A stretch of DNA of 64,000 bases from Sulfurimicrobium sp. (GCA_030652035.1 JAUSBJ010000039.1:24874-88873), one strand, 5' to 3'. Counted from the stretch's first letter, positions 29,317 through 39,222 are shown. Numbers and translations: made by a program. Notes: generated by a model from the sequence alone, not told the origin.

Positions 29317-29386
29317 CTCCCCTTGTCAGGGGAGGCGCCAGCCACTCTCCCCCCTGACAAGGGGAGAGCGAGGGGGGGCGCCCCCC
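29317..29386. repeat. Extragenic inverted repeat with GC-only palindrome
   Basis: Exact 16-base arms (29317-29332 and 29351-29366) enclose an 18-base spacer. Close by, 29373-29386 is a perfect 14-base palindrome made only of G and C. The pair lies between ppiA and the ABC exporter gene and could act as a transcription stop for ppiA, though no T-run follows. Confidence 0.75.
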
Positions 29387-29408
29387 GTGCATGCGGGACG
29401 TCAAGTGC

Positions 29409-31196
29409 ATGACTCCGCCGCAGACCTACACCTGGCCCTACATCCTCGGCATCGCCCGGGAGCATAAAAAAGAGCTGATCGCTGCCCACGTCATCGCCAT
29501 CTTCGCGGCGCTGGCGAGCGTGCCGATTCCGCTCCTCATGCCCCTGCTGGTGGACGAGGTGCTGCTGCACCAGCCAGGCGTCATGGTCGGCTGGATCAAC
29601 GGCCACTTCCCACAATCCTGGCACGGCCCGCTACTGTATGTCAGCGCCATCCTGGCGATCACCGTGCTGCTGCGCCTGATCGCCGCGATGCTGGGGGTGT
29701 GGCAGACGCGCAATTTCACCCTCATCGCCAAGGACGTTTCCTACCGCCTGCGCGAAGGCCTGTTGCAGCGTTTGAAGCGCATTGCCATGTCGGAGTACGA
29801 AACCCTGGGCAGCGGCGCGGTGGCCTCCCATTTCGTCACCGACCTGAATGCCGTGGACGACTTCATCGGCGCCACGGTCAGCAAATTCCTGGTGGCGCTG
29901 CTGTCAATTATCGGCACTGCGGCCATCCTGCTGTGGATGCACTGGCAACTCGCACTGTTCATCCTGCTCATGAACCCGGTGGTGATCTACTTCACCACGG
30001 TGCTGGGCAAAAAAGTAAAAACCCTCAAGAAGAAAGAAAACAGCGCCTTCGAACTGTTCCAGCAAGCGCTCACCGAAACCCTGGATGCCATCCAGCAGAT
30101 CCGCGCGGCCAACCGCGAAGAGCATTACATCAGCCGCGTGCTGGAGCGCGCACGCGGCATCCGCACTCACGCCGCCGCCTTCTCGTGGAAGAGCGACGCC
30201 GCCAGCCGCCTGTCCTTCATGGTATTCCTCATCGGCTTCGACGTGTTCCGCGCCATCAGCATGCTGATGGTGGTGTTCTCCAACCTCACGGTCGGCGAGA
30301 TGATGGCAGTGTTCGGCTACCTGTGGTTCATGATGGCGCCGGTACAGGAAATCCTCGGGATTCAATATGCCTACTTTGGCGCCAAGGCTGCGCTGGGGCG
30401 CCTCAACCGTCTCATGGAACTGGATGAAGAACCTCACTATCCGGCCCTGCACGATCCTTTCAGCGGCAAACATACTGTCGGCGTGCGCATGGAAAAAATT
30501 TCCTTCCGCTATGGCGACGGGCCGCTGGTGCTCAACGACGTCACTCTCGACATCAGGCCGGGAGAAAAGATCGCCCTGGTGGGCGCCTCGGGCGGCGGCA
30601 AATCCACCCTGGTTCAGGTCATCCTCGGCCTCTACCCCATTGAGGCCGGCACGCTCTATTTCGACAACGTCCCGGTGACGGAAATCGGCATGGACGTGGT
30701 GCGCCAGCACGTTGCCACCGTGTTGCAGCACCCTGCGATTTTCAACGACACGGTGCGTGCCAACCTCACCATGGGCTGCGACTGCCCGGACGCGGAACTA
30801 TGGCAGGCGCTGGAAGTCGCTCAACTCAAGGACATGGTGGAAAAATTCCCCGAAGGCCTGGATACCATCGTGGGTCTCCAGGGCATCCGCATCTCCGGCG
30901 GCCAGCGACAGCGCCTCGCCATCGCCCGCATGATCCTGGCCCGCCCCCAGGTGGTGATCCTCGACGAAGCCACCTCAGCCCTGGACGCGGAAACCGAGGC
31001 GAAGCTGCACGAAGCGCTGCGTGCATTCCTCAAGGACCGCACCACGATTATCGTCGCCCATCGCCTCTCGGCAGTGAAACAGGCCGACCGCATCTACGTG
31101 TTCGAGGATGGCCACATCATCGAGGAAGGCGCGCACGAGGAATTGCTTAAAAGCGAAGGCTTGTATAGCCGCCTTTATGGGCAGCTACAGCACTAG
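29409..31196 (+). CDS. ABC half-exporter (lipid/peptide type)
   Basis: This 595-residue protein has an N-terminal six-helix exporter domain and a C-terminal ATPase: Walker A GASGGGKST near 392, signature ISGGQRQR, Walker B VVILDEATSALD and IVAHRLSAVKQADRI. It differs from the Atm1-type gene at 25763 in its membrane region and resembles MsbA/CydC-like half transporters. The substrate is unknown. ATG at 29409 is chosen although an in-frame ATG lies at 29391; neither has a strong ribosome binding site. It stands alone. Confidence 0.8.
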   Translation: MTPPQTYTWPYILGIAREHKKELIAAHVIAIFAALASVPIPLLMPLLVDEVLLHQPGVMVGWINGHFPQSWHGPLLYVSAILAITVLLRLIAAMLGVWQTRNFTLIAKDVSYRLREGLLQRLKRIAMSEYETLGSGAVASHFVTDLNAVDDFIGATVSKFLVALLSIIGTAAILLWMHWQLALFILLMNPVVIYFTTVLGKKVKTLKKKENSAFELFQQALTETLDAIQQIRAANREEHYISRVLERARGIRTHAAAFSWKSDAASRLSFMVFLIGFDVFRAISMLMVVFSNLTVGEMMAVFGYLWFMMAPVQEILGIQYAYFGAKAALGRLNRLMELDEEPHYPALHDPFSGKHTVGVRMEKISFRYGDGPLVLNDVTLDIRPGEKIALVGASGGGKSTLVQVILGLYPIEAGTLYFDNVPVTEIGMDVVRQHVATVLQHPAIFNDTVRANLTMGCDCPDAELWQALEVAQLKDMVEKFPEGLDTIVGLQGIRISGGQRQRLAIARMILARPQVVILDEATSALDAETEAKLHEALRAFLKDRTTIIVAHRLSAVKQADRIYVFEDGHIIEEGAHEELLKSEGLYSRLYGQLQH

Positions 31197-31255
31197 TCAG
31201 GTGCAATTCACCCCAGCCCGCTCAGGGCACAATAACCGGTAGGCATTGCGGCGAT

Positions 31256-32164
31256 TTAGCCCGCGCGGCCTTGGAAGGCGAATCTCGGCATGAACGCTTG
31301 CCACTGATGCATGACCAGCCCCAGGCTGATCAGCGCGGTACCCAGCCAGATCTGCCAGGTGATGGTTTCGCTATTCAGCACATGGCCAAGCAGGAGCGCC
31401 AGCACCGGCGTAACCAGTGTGATCAGGGCAACCTGGCCGGCCTGCGTATGCTTGATGACGTAGTAGTACAGGGCAAAACCGGCGACCGAGCCGAATATCG
31501 CCAAGTACACGATAGACGCGCTCACCTGGAGCGGCATGGCGTAAGGAATCCGTCCATCCGCCATGATGAGCCAGGCCAGGACAAAGAATGGCAGCGCGAC
31601 GGCAAGGCTTCCCGCCGTGGTCGCCAGCGGCGGACTGTCATCGCCGATGCGCTTCATCCACACCAGGCTGGCGGCCTGAATCAACACGGCTAGCAGCACG
31701 GCCAGCAAACCCGAGAGAAACGAGGCGTTGCCGCCCAGGTTGCCGAGCGGGAATATCACCAGCAGCCCGGCCACGCCCAGTACGATGCCCAGTAGCTTGA
31801 CTGGTTTCAGGGCGGGCTCATCCAGCAAAAACGCAGCGAACAGGCTGGTGACCAGGGGTGAAAGCCCGAAAAGTACCGAAATAAGGCCGGAACTGACGTA
31901 TTGCGCCCCCCAGTAGACCGCAATCAAGGTGCCGAACAGACCCAGCCCGCCCGCAAAATAACTTTCCATGGCACGGCGATGGCGCGGCAGCCTGATCCTG
32001 AACAATAAAATCAGCCCGCTGACCACGACCAGCCCCAGCGCCATGCGCGCCATGGCCGAAAAGGCGAAACCGCTACCTACGGCGCTCCACTTGATGGCCA
32101 GTGGCGTAGTGGACCAGATCAGGACGATGGATAAATAGGCGAAGGGAATGGACATGAAGCTCAA
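31256..32164 (-). CDS. EamA/DMT-family permease
   Basis: This 302-residue inner-membrane protein has about ten hydrophobic helices in two EamA repeats (first about 8-140, second about 155-290). Family members export metabolites such as amino acids or drugs; the substrate cannot be told. The start may be 32164 (MSF) or 32155 (MSIPF). No operon partner lies nearby: the small gene at 32303 on the same strand is about 140 bases upstream. Confidence 0.8.
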   Translation of the reverse strand: MSFMSIPFAYLSIVLIWSTTPLAIKWSAVGSGFAFSAMARMALGLVVVSGLILLFRIRLPRHRRAMESYFAGGLGLFGTLIAVYWGAQYVSSGLISVLFGLSPLVTSLFAAFLLDEPALKPVKLLGIVLGVAGLLVIFPLGNLGGNASFLSGLLAVLLAVLIQAASLVWMKRIGDDSPPLATTAGSLAVALPFFVLAWLIMADGRIPYAMPLQVSASIVYLAIFGSVAGFALYYYVIKHTQAGQVALITLVTPVLALLLGHVLNSETITWQIWLGTALISLGLVMHQWQAFMPRFAFQGRAG

Positions 32165-32302
32165 GCGCGGGCGTGGACAGGTGTCGGACTATAGCCCGGC
32201 AATACCCGCGGAGTGTGCTTCATGCGCAGGCAAGGCCGGAATTCGACATCCGTCCACAGACTAAAAATGATGCAGAGGGGGGATCTCCAAACGCCTCCCG
32301 GT

Positions 32303-32542
32303 TTAGCGCGCAGATCCATCCATGCGGGCAAGAAAATCATCCAGATCCTGCGTTGCCAGCGCTACAGGCATGCCGGCATAAAGCGGCCGCGCCGTCGCAT
32401 GTTCGCAGAGTCCGGCCAGCAGCGGAGGATTCGCCCTGTAATCATCCATGAGGGGGGCGGAAGCGTCAGATGCAAGCCGGTCGTCAAGGGCCTTGTAGCT
32501 GTTATCCCACTGGCCAGTCGTCATATCCATCATGCTGATCAT
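32303..32542 (-). CDS. Small hypothetical protein (79 aa)
   Basis: A 79-residue acidic soluble protein with no recognised domain, rich in D, A and L. A strong ribosome binding site (GGAGGTG) four bases before the ATG at 32542 supports it being a real gene, and the upstream in-frame extension lacks such a site. Its neighbours on the same strand are an EamA permease and a PilZ protein. Function unknown. Confidence 0.5.
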   Translation of the reverse strand: MISMMDMTTGQWDNSYKALDDRLASDASAPLMDDYRANPPLLAGLCEHATARPLYAGMPVALATQDLDDFLARMDGSAR

Positions 32543-32713
32543 GGTACACCTCCATTCGGTTAGCGCTGCCCATAACTTCTTAACGCCATGAAGTGCAAAA
32601 AGTTGAGTCTGAGCGCCCATCTTTTCGCCCTATATTTTCACAAGCATGATGCATGCCTGGAATGTTTCCCACACAGGGAATCACACTTGCCGGGATTTGC
32701 GCCCTTGAGAAGA

Positions 32714-33088
32714 CTATTGGTAATTGAACAGACGAGACAGTTCCCTGTCCAGCAGCGCCTCATCACCCAGGTTAAGCTCCGCCAGACGGCGCAGCCGGGT
32801 CAAGCTATCCACGTCGATATGGCGGCATTCGATGCCGACATGCAGGCCTTCCTGATGCGCCACTACGCCCTCCATCACGATTGCCTCCCCGCCTCCGAGA
32901 TGGAGCTTCAACTGACAACCCTTCCCCACCAGGCCGTCAAGGGGCTGTTGCAACGCCACCAGCGCGCCCTTGAGAGCGATATCCAGCAAATGCGCCAAGT
33001 GCGCATCCTGCCCAAAGTGGAGCTGGACGTCAGTGTGAAAGGAAATTCGGGAAAAGCGGCGTTGGCCGTTATCAGGCACAGGATTCAT
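32714..33088 (-). CDS. PilZ-domain cyclic di-GMP-binding protein
   Basis: This 124-residue cytoplasmic protein matches a single PilZ domain: an RRFSR motif near the N-terminus (RxxxR) and a DIALKGAL segment that stands for the (D/N)xSxxG motif, with A replacing the usual S. The core then continues in beta strands (QLKLHLGGGEAIVMEGVVAH). It may sense cyclic di-GMP and affect motility or pili; no target is encoded adjacent. GGAGG before the ATG at 33088 decides the start over an upstream ATG at 33142. Confidence 0.75.
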   Translation of the reverse strand: MNPVPDNGQRRFSRISFHTDVQLHFGQDAHLAHLLDIALKGALVALQQPLDGLVGKGCQLKLHLGGGEAIVMEGVVAHQEGLHVGIECRHIDVDSLTRLRRLAELNLGDEALLDRELSRLFNYQ

Positions 33089-33240
33089 GTAATCCTCCAG
33101 TTGCACGTTTCTTGATGGGGTATACGCTGGTAACAGCTGCATTCATCTTAGCATCCTGGCAGCGGTCTGCAATGGAGACCGCTGCATTGGCATTTTCAGC
33201 CAAGATCCGCACCAAATGAGTGCGGCTTTTGGGAGAAACA

Positions 33241-33277
33241 AAAAAAAACCGCTGGCAACTCAGTTGCCAGCGGTTTT
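33241..33277 (-). terminator. Rho-independent terminator of catalase gene
   Basis: On the minus strand a perfect 14-bp stem (arms 33264-33277 and 33245-33258, five-base loop) ends in a run of eight T. It lies about 20 bases after the catalase stop codon and is a textbook intrinsic terminator. Confidence 0.9.
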
Positions 33278-33298
33278 AAGTCATCGCGCTTTGAAGGT

Positions 33299-34738
33299 TT
33301 ACTTGCTGATGCCCAGCGCCTTTGCCACGCCCGCACCGTATTCCGGATCGGCCTTGGTGCAATTTTCGATATGGCGCAACTGGATTTCACGCGAAGCGCC
33401 GCCAACGGAGCGCGCGGTGTTCTCGAACAGCACCTGTTGCTGCGCTGGCGTCATCAGCCGGAACAGCGCACGCGGCTGAGAATAGTAATCCTCATCCACA
33501 CGGTGGTTCCAGTGATCGGCAGCGCCTTCTATCGACAGCGGCGGCTCGGAGAAATCGGGCTGCTCCTGCCACTGGCCGTAGCTGTTCGGCTCGTAGCCAA
33601 TGGTGCTGCCCTGGTTGCCGTCAACCCGCATCGCGCCGTCGCGATGGTAGCTGTGGAACGGGCATTTCGGCGCATTCACCGGGATCTGGCCATGGTTGAC
33701 CCCGAGGCGGTAGCGCTGCGCATCGCCGTAGGAGAAAAGCCGCGCCTGCAGCATCTTGTCCGGTGAGAAGCTGATGCCGGGCACGACATTGGCTGGATTG
33801 AAAGCTGCCTGCTCCACCTCGGCGTGGTAGTTATCCGGGTTGCGGTTCAGTTCCAGCACGCCCACCTCGATCAGCGGGTAATCCTTCTTGGGCCAGACCT
33901 TGGTGAGGTCGAAGGGATTATAGGGCACCTTGGCGGCATCCTTTTCCGGCATGACCTGGACGTGCATGGTCCAGCGCGGGAAATCCTTTTTCTCGATCGC
34001 CTCGTACAGGTCGCGCTGGCTGCTCTCGCGGTCGTTGGCGACGATCTGAGCGGCTTCCTCGTCGGTCAGATTCTTGATGCCCTGATGGGTGGTGAAGTGG
34101 AACTTGACCCAATAGCGCTCGTTCTTCGCGTTGATGAAGCTGAAGGTATGACTGCCGAAGCCGTGCATGTGACGATACGAGGCCGGGATGCCGCGGTCGC
34201 TCATGACGATGGTTACCTGGTGCAGCGCTTCCGGCAGCAGGGTCCAGAAATCCCAGTTATTCTGCGCACTGCGCATGTTGGTACGCGGGTCGCGCTTGAC
34301 CGCGTGGTTGAGGTCCGGGAACTTGAGCGGATCGCGCAGGAAGAACACCGGCGTGTTGTTACCCACCAGATCCCAGTTGCCCTCTTCGGTATAAAACTTG
34401 ACCGCGAAGCCACGGATATCGCGCTCGGCATCCGCCGCGCCACGCTCTCCGGCCACGGTGGAAAAACGCAACAAGAGGTCGGTTTTCTTGCCGATCTGGG
34501 AAAAAATCTTGGCGCGGGTGTATTGAGTGATGTCGTGCGTCACCGTGAAGCTGCCATAGGCGGCCGAACCCTTGGCGTGCATGCGCCGCTCAGGGATCAC
34601 TTCGCGGTCAAAGTGCGCCAGTTTCTCCAGGAACCAGACATCCTGAAGCAGCATGGGGCCACGTGGACCTGCCGTCATCACGTTCTGGTTGTCGGGCACG
34701 GGGGCGCCACCAGCAGTGGTCAGTTTTTTTGTACTCAT
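33299..34738 (-). CDS. katA: Monofunctional heme catalase
   Basis: Small-subunit (clade 3) catalase that breaks down hydrogen peroxide. The 479-residue protein has the distal-side motif [10 protein letters not shown] with the catalytic His near residue 54, [10 protein letters not shown] and [11 protein letters not shown] with the catalytic Asn, and the proximal heme-ligand motif [14 protein letters not shown] near 335. AGGAG precedes the ATG at 34738; the longer in-frame start upstream is not needed. It has its own terminator and faces pldA across a 353-base region. Confidence 0.95.
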   Translation of the reverse strand: MSTKKLTTAGGAPVPDNQNVMTAGPRGPMLLQDVWFLEKLAHFDREVIPERRMHAKGSAAYGSFTVTHDITQYTRAKIFSQIGKKTDLLLRFSTVAGERGAADAERDIRGFAVKFYTEEGNWDLVGNNTPVFFLRDPLKFPDLNHAVKRDPRTNMRSAQNNWDFWTLLPEALHQVTIVMSDRGIPASYRHMHGFGSHTFSFINAKNERYWVKFHFTTHQGIKNLTDEEAAQIVANDRESSQRDLYEAIEKKDFPRWTMHVQVMPEKDAAKVPYNPFDLTKVWPKKDYPLIEVGVLELNRNPDNYHAEVEQAAFNPANVVPGISFSPDKMLQARLFSYGDAQRYRLGVNHGQIPVNAPKCPFHSYHRDGAMRVDGNQGSTIGYEPNSYGQWQEQPDFSEPPLSIEGAADHWNHRVDEDYYSQPRALFRLMTPAQQQVLFENTARSVGGASREIQLRHIENCTKADPEYGAGVAKALGISK

Positions 34739-35091
34739 TGTGAATCTCCTCAGGTTGTTAAACGAACTACGAGATTGCATCGTATGGAACAACGCGACAT
34801 AGTTCAAATTGATTGTTTAAATCATGTTAATTGTCAAAGACTATCGGAAGACAAAAACAACATCCCATCCTGCCATTCCGGGTTTCCATCCTCGAAAATA
34901 CAGGCGACCCTCGAACTGACGCCCGACGCTCACCCAAAGCGAAATCCGGAAAATTGTTCCGAGGAGTACACTTATGGAAATTCATGTCTAAACGGTGATC
35001 CAATGCGCGGCTCACGAAACCCCGGAATTTCAACTCTGCGCCCATCCGATACTAAACATATTGGTCCGTATTTAGGAAGAAAGAGTTCCAA
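34739..35091. promoter_or_regulatory. Divergent intergenic region katA / pldA
   Basis: This 353-base gap separates divergent genes, so promoters for both should lie here. The portion 34790-34860 is AT-rich. ATAG and CTAT half-sites about 45 bases apart hint at an OxyR-like site, but the spacing does not match the known pattern, so no operator is claimed. No coding sequence is supported. Confidence 0.35.
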
Positions 35092-36108
35092 GTGAAACGT
35101 ATTTGCATCATGCTATTCCTGTCTGGCATGCTGCCGCTGCCCGCCGCAGCAGCAGATTTCCGGAAATGCGCCGTGATCGTTCCGGATGCTGAACGTCTTG
35201 CCTGCTACGACCAGACTGCGGCTCAGCTTGCCCAACCGCCAACAGCGCCCGTCAACGCGGCTCAGGCAATTTCAGAGCCGCCTCCTGAACGCGTGTCTGT
35301 AGCGGATTCATTCCTTGGCAAGCGTTGGGAGTTGGACGAAGGGACAAAAAAAGGCACTTTCCGTTTTCGCGAATACAAGCCGGTCTATATCCTGCCACTC
35401 CACTACAGCAACAACCCCAATCAGTCGCCGGCTTCGCCTGCGCCGGGCCACTCCGTGCCTGCCCCCATATCCACGGGCAGCAGCGAAGTGAAGTATCAAC
35501 TGAGTTTCAAATCCAAGCTCTGGGAGAATATTCTCGGCGACAATGGCGACTTGTGGTTCGCCTATACGCAGCAGTCTCACTGGCTGCTCTACAACCCGGA
35601 AGTTTCTTCGCCCTTTCGCGAAACCAATTACGAACCCGAACTGATTTTTTCCCTGCGCACGGATACCGACCTGCCGGGGATGCGCTGGCGCATGTTGAAC
35701 CTGGGCCTTGCGCACCAGTCGAATGGACGCGGACTGCCGCTTTCGCGCAGCTGGAACAGGGTCTATGCCCAGTTCGGCCTGGAACGCGACAATTTAGCCC
35801 TGCTCGTGCGCCCCTGGCTCCGCCTGCCCGAGCGCAGCGAAAAGGACGACAACCCCGACATCACCCGTTACATGGGCAATGGCGACGTACTGCTCAACTA
35901 CCGGCGTGGCGAGCACGTCTATGCGGCACTGGGCCGCTATAGCCTCCATGGGGGCCGTGGCGCCATGCAGTTGAGCTGGACTTTCCCGATTTCGCATACG
36001 CTAAAGGGATATGTGCAAGCCTTTAGCGGCTATGGCGAAAACCTGGTTGACTACAATCACAGCCTGACCAGTATCGGGCTTGGCCTCTCCTTGCAGGAGT
36101 GGCGTTGA
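35092..36108 (+). CDS. pldA: Outer-membrane phospholipase A (PldA)
   Basis: OMPLA hydrolyses phospholipids that appear in the outer leaflet of the outer membrane, helping keep lipid asymmetry. The 338-residue protein has a signal peptide, an N-terminal periplasmic region with two cysteines (C24, C36), and a beta-barrel from about 110. The catalytic residues are H208 and S210 in LAHQSNGR and N222 in RSWNR, with the same spacing as in E. coli PldA. It starts at GTG with AGGAAGAAAGAG upstream and ends in aromatic-rich strands. The N-terminal extension is longer than in enteric PldA. It stands alone. Confidence 0.9.
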   Translation: MKRICIMLFLSGMLPLPAAAADFRKCAVIVPDAERLACYDQTAAQLAQPPTAPVNAAQAISEPPPERVSVADSFLGKRWELDEGTKKGTFRFREYKPVYILPLHYSNNPNQSPASPAPGHSVPAPISTGSSEVKYQLSFKSKLWENILGDNGDLWFAYTQQSHWLLYNPEVSSPFRETNYEPELIFSLRTDTDLPGMRWRMLNLGLAHQSNGRGLPLSRSWNRVYAQFGLERDNLALLVRPWLRLPERSEKDDNPDITRYMGNGDVLLNYRRGEHVYAALGRYSLHGGRGAMQLSWTFPISHTLKGYVQAFSGYGENLVDYNHSLTSIGLGLSLQEWR

Positions 36109-36178
36109 GCCTGGACGGCAGGCTTGCCCAGTACGAATCATGCCAAAACCAATCTATTTCCGCTGTGACTGAAAACAC

Positions 36179-38488
36179 ATGGCTACCGAACGACTGCCCG
36201 GTTACTGCGCCCTGTGCATCTCCCGCTGCGGCTGCGTGGGCACGGTTCAGGATGGCGTCCTCACACGGATCGACCCCGACCCGCTGCATCCCACCGGGCG
36301 GGCCCTGTGCATCAAGGCCAAGGCGGCACCGGAGGCGGTCTACCACCCCGAACGCATCCTTCACCCGCTGCGCCGTACCCGTCCCAAGGGTTCAGATGAC
36401 CCCGGCTGGGAGCGAATCCCCTGGGATGAGGCGCTTGACCTGATCGCCGGCAAGGTGCGCGCCACATTTTCGCAACATGGCGCCACGGGCTTGGTATTCG
36501 GCGTGGCCACCCCAAGCGGCACGGCGGTTGCCGACAGCTTTGCATGGATCCACCGTCTCGCCCATGCGTGCAAGAGCCCCAATCTGGTGTTCGCCACCGA
36601 GAACTGCAACTGGCACAAGGATTTCGCCCCCGCCTACACTTTCGGCGCGGGCATCGGCATGCCCGACTACGCCCATACCGGCTGCATCCTCTTGTGGGGT
36701 TTCAACCCTGCCACTTCCTGGCTCTCCCAGGCCACGGCAGTACGGGAAGCGCAGAAGCGCGGCGCAAAACTGATCGTGGTCGACCCGCGCCGTGCCGGCC
36801 TGGCGGCATCCGCCGACCTGTGGCTGCGCCCCCGCCCGGGCAGCGACGGGGCGTTGGCCATGGGTATCGCCAATATATTGCTGGAAAACGGTCAATTCGA
36901 CCGAGAGTTCGTCATGCGCTGGAGCGATGCCCCTTTCCTGATATCTGATGAAACCGGACAGCCGTTGAGCGCTGCCGACCTGAAGGAGGGTGGCGATCCA
37001 GCCCGTTTTGTCGCCTGGGACCTGGCCACTGGCCAAGCCGCAGCCTGCCCCCGCCTGCCCCCCAATATTGGTGAAGGAAAACTTCTGGCGCTGGAGGGAA
37101 GCTACGCCGTCATGACCATACACGGCCCGGTGGCCTGCCGGCCGGTATTCGAGCACCTTGCCGGGCGCTGCCAGGCATGGCCGCAGCAGAGAGTGAGCGA
37201 GACGACCGGCATTCCTGCGGACCAGATCAAGCAGGCGGCGCACCTCATTTCCGGCAATCTACCCCTGTCGTTCTTCACCTGGACCGGCACCTGCCAGCAC
37301 ACCAACGCCACCCAGACCGGGCGCGCCATCGCCGCCCTGTATGCCCTGACCGGCTGCCTAGATGCGCCCGGCGGCAATGTCTGGTTTACCAAGCCGCCGG
37401 TGGCCGATGTCGCGGACTTTGAAACGGTCACGCCAGAAGAGCGGGCGCTGACCCTGGGGCTGGATTCGCGACCCCACGGACCGCCGCAGAAGGGCTGGGT
37501 CACCAGCCGCGACCTGTTCCGCGCCATCGTCGAGGGGCAGCCCTATCCGGTTTCCTGCTTCATTTCCTTCGGCAGCAATTTCCTGCTCTCCAAGCCCAGC
37601 ACCCGCCTTGCGGAGGAAGCGCTGCAACAGCTCGATTTCTTTGCCCTGGCCGAACTCCACGAAACGCCCACGGCGCGCCATGCCGACCTGCTCCTGCCGG
37701 TCTGCACCGCCTGGGAACGGGAAGGCCTGCAGGCGGGATTCCAGGTCAGCGCTGCAGCCGAGGCCCATGTGCAACTACGGGCAGCCTTTGTTCCACCCAG
37801 GGGGGAAAGCCGCTCCGACACCTGGATCGTGTTCGAACTGGCCAAGCGCCTCGGCCTCACCGACCAGTTCTTCGAAGGCGATCCTGACAAGGCGCTTGAG
37901 CATGTTCTGGCACCCGCCGGCATCACGGCCGGGCGCCTGCGCGCCGAGCGGCGGGGCGTTGCGCTGCCGCTGGAAACCCGCTACCGCAAATACCGGCAAA
38001 GCGGCTTTGCCACCCCCAGCGGCAGGATCGAGTTCCATAGCGAGCGATTGCGCGCGGCGGGGAATGATCCGCTGCCCGATTTCATCGCCTCGGCCGTGCC
38101 TCACAGTCTCGATTTTCCCCTCACGCTGACCACCGCCAAATGGCCGCAGTATTGCCACAGCCAGCAGCGCAACCAGGCCTCGCTACGACGCCTGATGCCT
38201 GACCCCCTGGTGGAAGTTCATCCGGAAACGGCGACAAATCGCGGCATCGATAACGGCGATTGGGTGGAGATTACAACGGCGACAGGCAGGATGCGGGCCC
38301 GAGCCAGATTCGAAAAAAATCTCGCGCCGGAAGTGGTATGCGCCCAGTACGGCTGGTGGCAATTCGCGGATGGTTCAGGAGACGCCAACCGCCTGATAGA
38401 CGGCGAATATTTCGACCCGGTAGCGGGCTCGAATAGCCTGCGTTACTTTCCCTGCGAGGTCAGTTTGAGTCCGGCAAAGGCAGATTAA
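36179..38488 (+). CDS. Molybdopterin oxidoreductase, DMSO-reductase family, orphan
   Basis: This 769-residue protein has an N-terminal 4Fe-4S site (C10, C13, C17, C44), the Mo-pterin domains, and a C-terminal molydopterin-dinucleotide-binding domain from about 650. C143 in ATENCNW is a likely Mo ligand, as in nitrate and formate enzymes. No Tat or Sec signal is seen, so it should be cytoplasmic. No electron-transfer or membrane-anchor subunit genes lie beside it, so its partner and substrate are unknown; thiosulfate, nitrate, formate and arsenic oxyanions are all possible. ATG at 36179 follows a short gap after pldA. Confidence 0.8.
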   Translation: MATERLPGYCALCISRCGCVGTVQDGVLTRIDPDPLHPTGRALCIKAKAAPEAVYHPERILHPLRRTRPKGSDDPGWERIPWDEALDLIAGKVRATFSQHGATGLVFGVATPSGTAVADSFAWIHRLAHACKSPNLVFATENCNWHKDFAPAYTFGAGIGMPDYAHTGCILLWGFNPATSWLSQATAVREAQKRGAKLIVVDPRRAGLAASADLWLRPRPGSDGALAMGIANILLENGQFDREFVMRWSDAPFLISDETGQPLSAADLKEGGDPARFVAWDLATGQAAACPRLPPNIGEGKLLALEGSYAVMTIHGPVACRPVFEHLAGRCQAWPQQRVSETTGIPADQIKQAAHLISGNLPLSFFTWTGTCQHTNATQTGRAIAALYALTGCLDAPGGNVWFTKPPVADVADFETVTPEERALTLGLDSRPHGPPQKGWVTSRDLFRAIVEGQPYPVSCFISFGSNFLLSKPSTRLAEEALQQLDFFALAELHETPTARHADLLLPVCTAWEREGLQAGFQVSAAAEAHVQLRAAFVPPRGESRSDTWIVFELAKRLGLTDQFFEGDPDKALEHVLAPAGITAGRLRAERRGVALPLETRYRKYRQSGFATPSGRIEFHSERLRAAGNDPLPDFIASAVPHSLDFPLTLTTAKWPQYCHSQQRNQASLRRLMPDPLVEVHPETATNRGIDNGDWVEITTATGRMRARARFEKNLAPEVVCAQYGWWQFADGSGDANRLIDGEYFDPVAGSNSLRYFPCEVSLSPAKAD

Positions 38489-38507
38489 AGCAACACAAAA
38501 TAAGCCC

Positions 38508-38665
38508 AAAAAAAGCAGTTAACCGCAAAGGGCGAAAAGGAACGCGAAGGAATTCAGTCGCTTGGGCGGCTTGTGCGGCATACCCGATGGGTGAACCGTT
38601 CAAATTCATTAACGCCTTGTTTTACTTTGCGAACCTTTGCGTCCTTTGCGGTGAAATGCTTTTTT
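38508..38665. repeat. Long imperfect inverted repeat downstream of molybdoenzyme gene
   Basis: Arms at about 38508-38549 and 38625-38665 match in reverse complement over roughly 40 bases with few mismatches; the core is ACCGCAAAGG followed by CAAAGG-type repeats. The spacer is about 75 bases. The arms carry A/T runs at their outer ends, so it could end transcription from both converging genes. It resembles dispersed extragenic elements rather than a gene. Confidence 0.75.
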
Positions 38666-38670
38666 AGGGA

Positions 38671-39222
38671 TCAATCGAGCGCCTCATAGCGAATCTCAAC
38701 CACCTCCAGCTCTTCCACCCCGCCCGGCGTGCGCAGCGTCACCCCATCGCCTTCGCGCGCCTTGAGCAGGGATTTTGCCAGGGGTGAAACCCAGCTGATG
38801 CGGCCGCGGCCTACATCCACTTCGTCCAGGCCGACGATGCTGTAGGTTTTTTCCTCGCCGGCCGGGTTGCTCACCGTCACCGTGGCGCCAAAGAACACCT
38901 GGTCGCAATCCACGCGCTCTGCCGGGTCGATCACTTCGGAAAATTCGAGCCGCTTGGAGAGGAAGCGGATGCGCCGGTCGATCTCGCGCAGACGCTTCTT
39001 GCCGTAGATGTAATCGCCGTTTTCCGAGCGATCACCGTTGGAGGCGGCCCAGGTAATGGTCTTGACCAGTGCCGGGCGTTCCGTTTTCCATAGCTGGTCA
39101 AACTCATCCATCAGGCGCCGATAACCGCCCGGCGTGATGTAGTTCTTCACGCCCTGCGGCAGTTTGGGCAAGTCGTCGAGATCCTCGTCGTCCTCGCTTT
39201 CCTTGGTAAAAGCCTTACTCAT
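38671..39222 (-). CDS. greB: Transcription elongation factor GreB
   Basis: GreB stimulates cleavage of backtracked RNA in stalled RNA polymerase. The 183-residue protein has an N-terminal coiled-coil with the conserved acidic tip, NGDRSENGDYIYGKKRLREIDRR, and a C-terminal FKBP-like domain. YIYGKKRLREIDRR-type wording favours GreB over GreA. The start at 39222 (MSKAF) overlaps the pcm stop by eight bases. Its acidic N-terminal extension (ESEDDEDLDD) is unusual. Confidence 0.9.
   Translation of the reverse strand: MSKAFTKESEDDEDLDDLPKLPQGVKNYITPGGYRRLMDEFDQLWKTERPALVKTITWAASNGDRSENGDYIYGKKRLREIDRRIRFLSKRLEFSEVIDPAERVDCDQVFFGATVTVSNPAGEEKTYSIVGLDEVDVGRGRISWVSPLAKSLLKAREGDGVTLRTPGGVEELEVVEIRYEALD

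Noticed and set aside
34795..34850. OxyR-like ATAG/CTAT half-sites between katA and pldA
   Set aside because: The spacing between half-sites does not fit the known OxyR tetrad, and such short motifs occur by chance.
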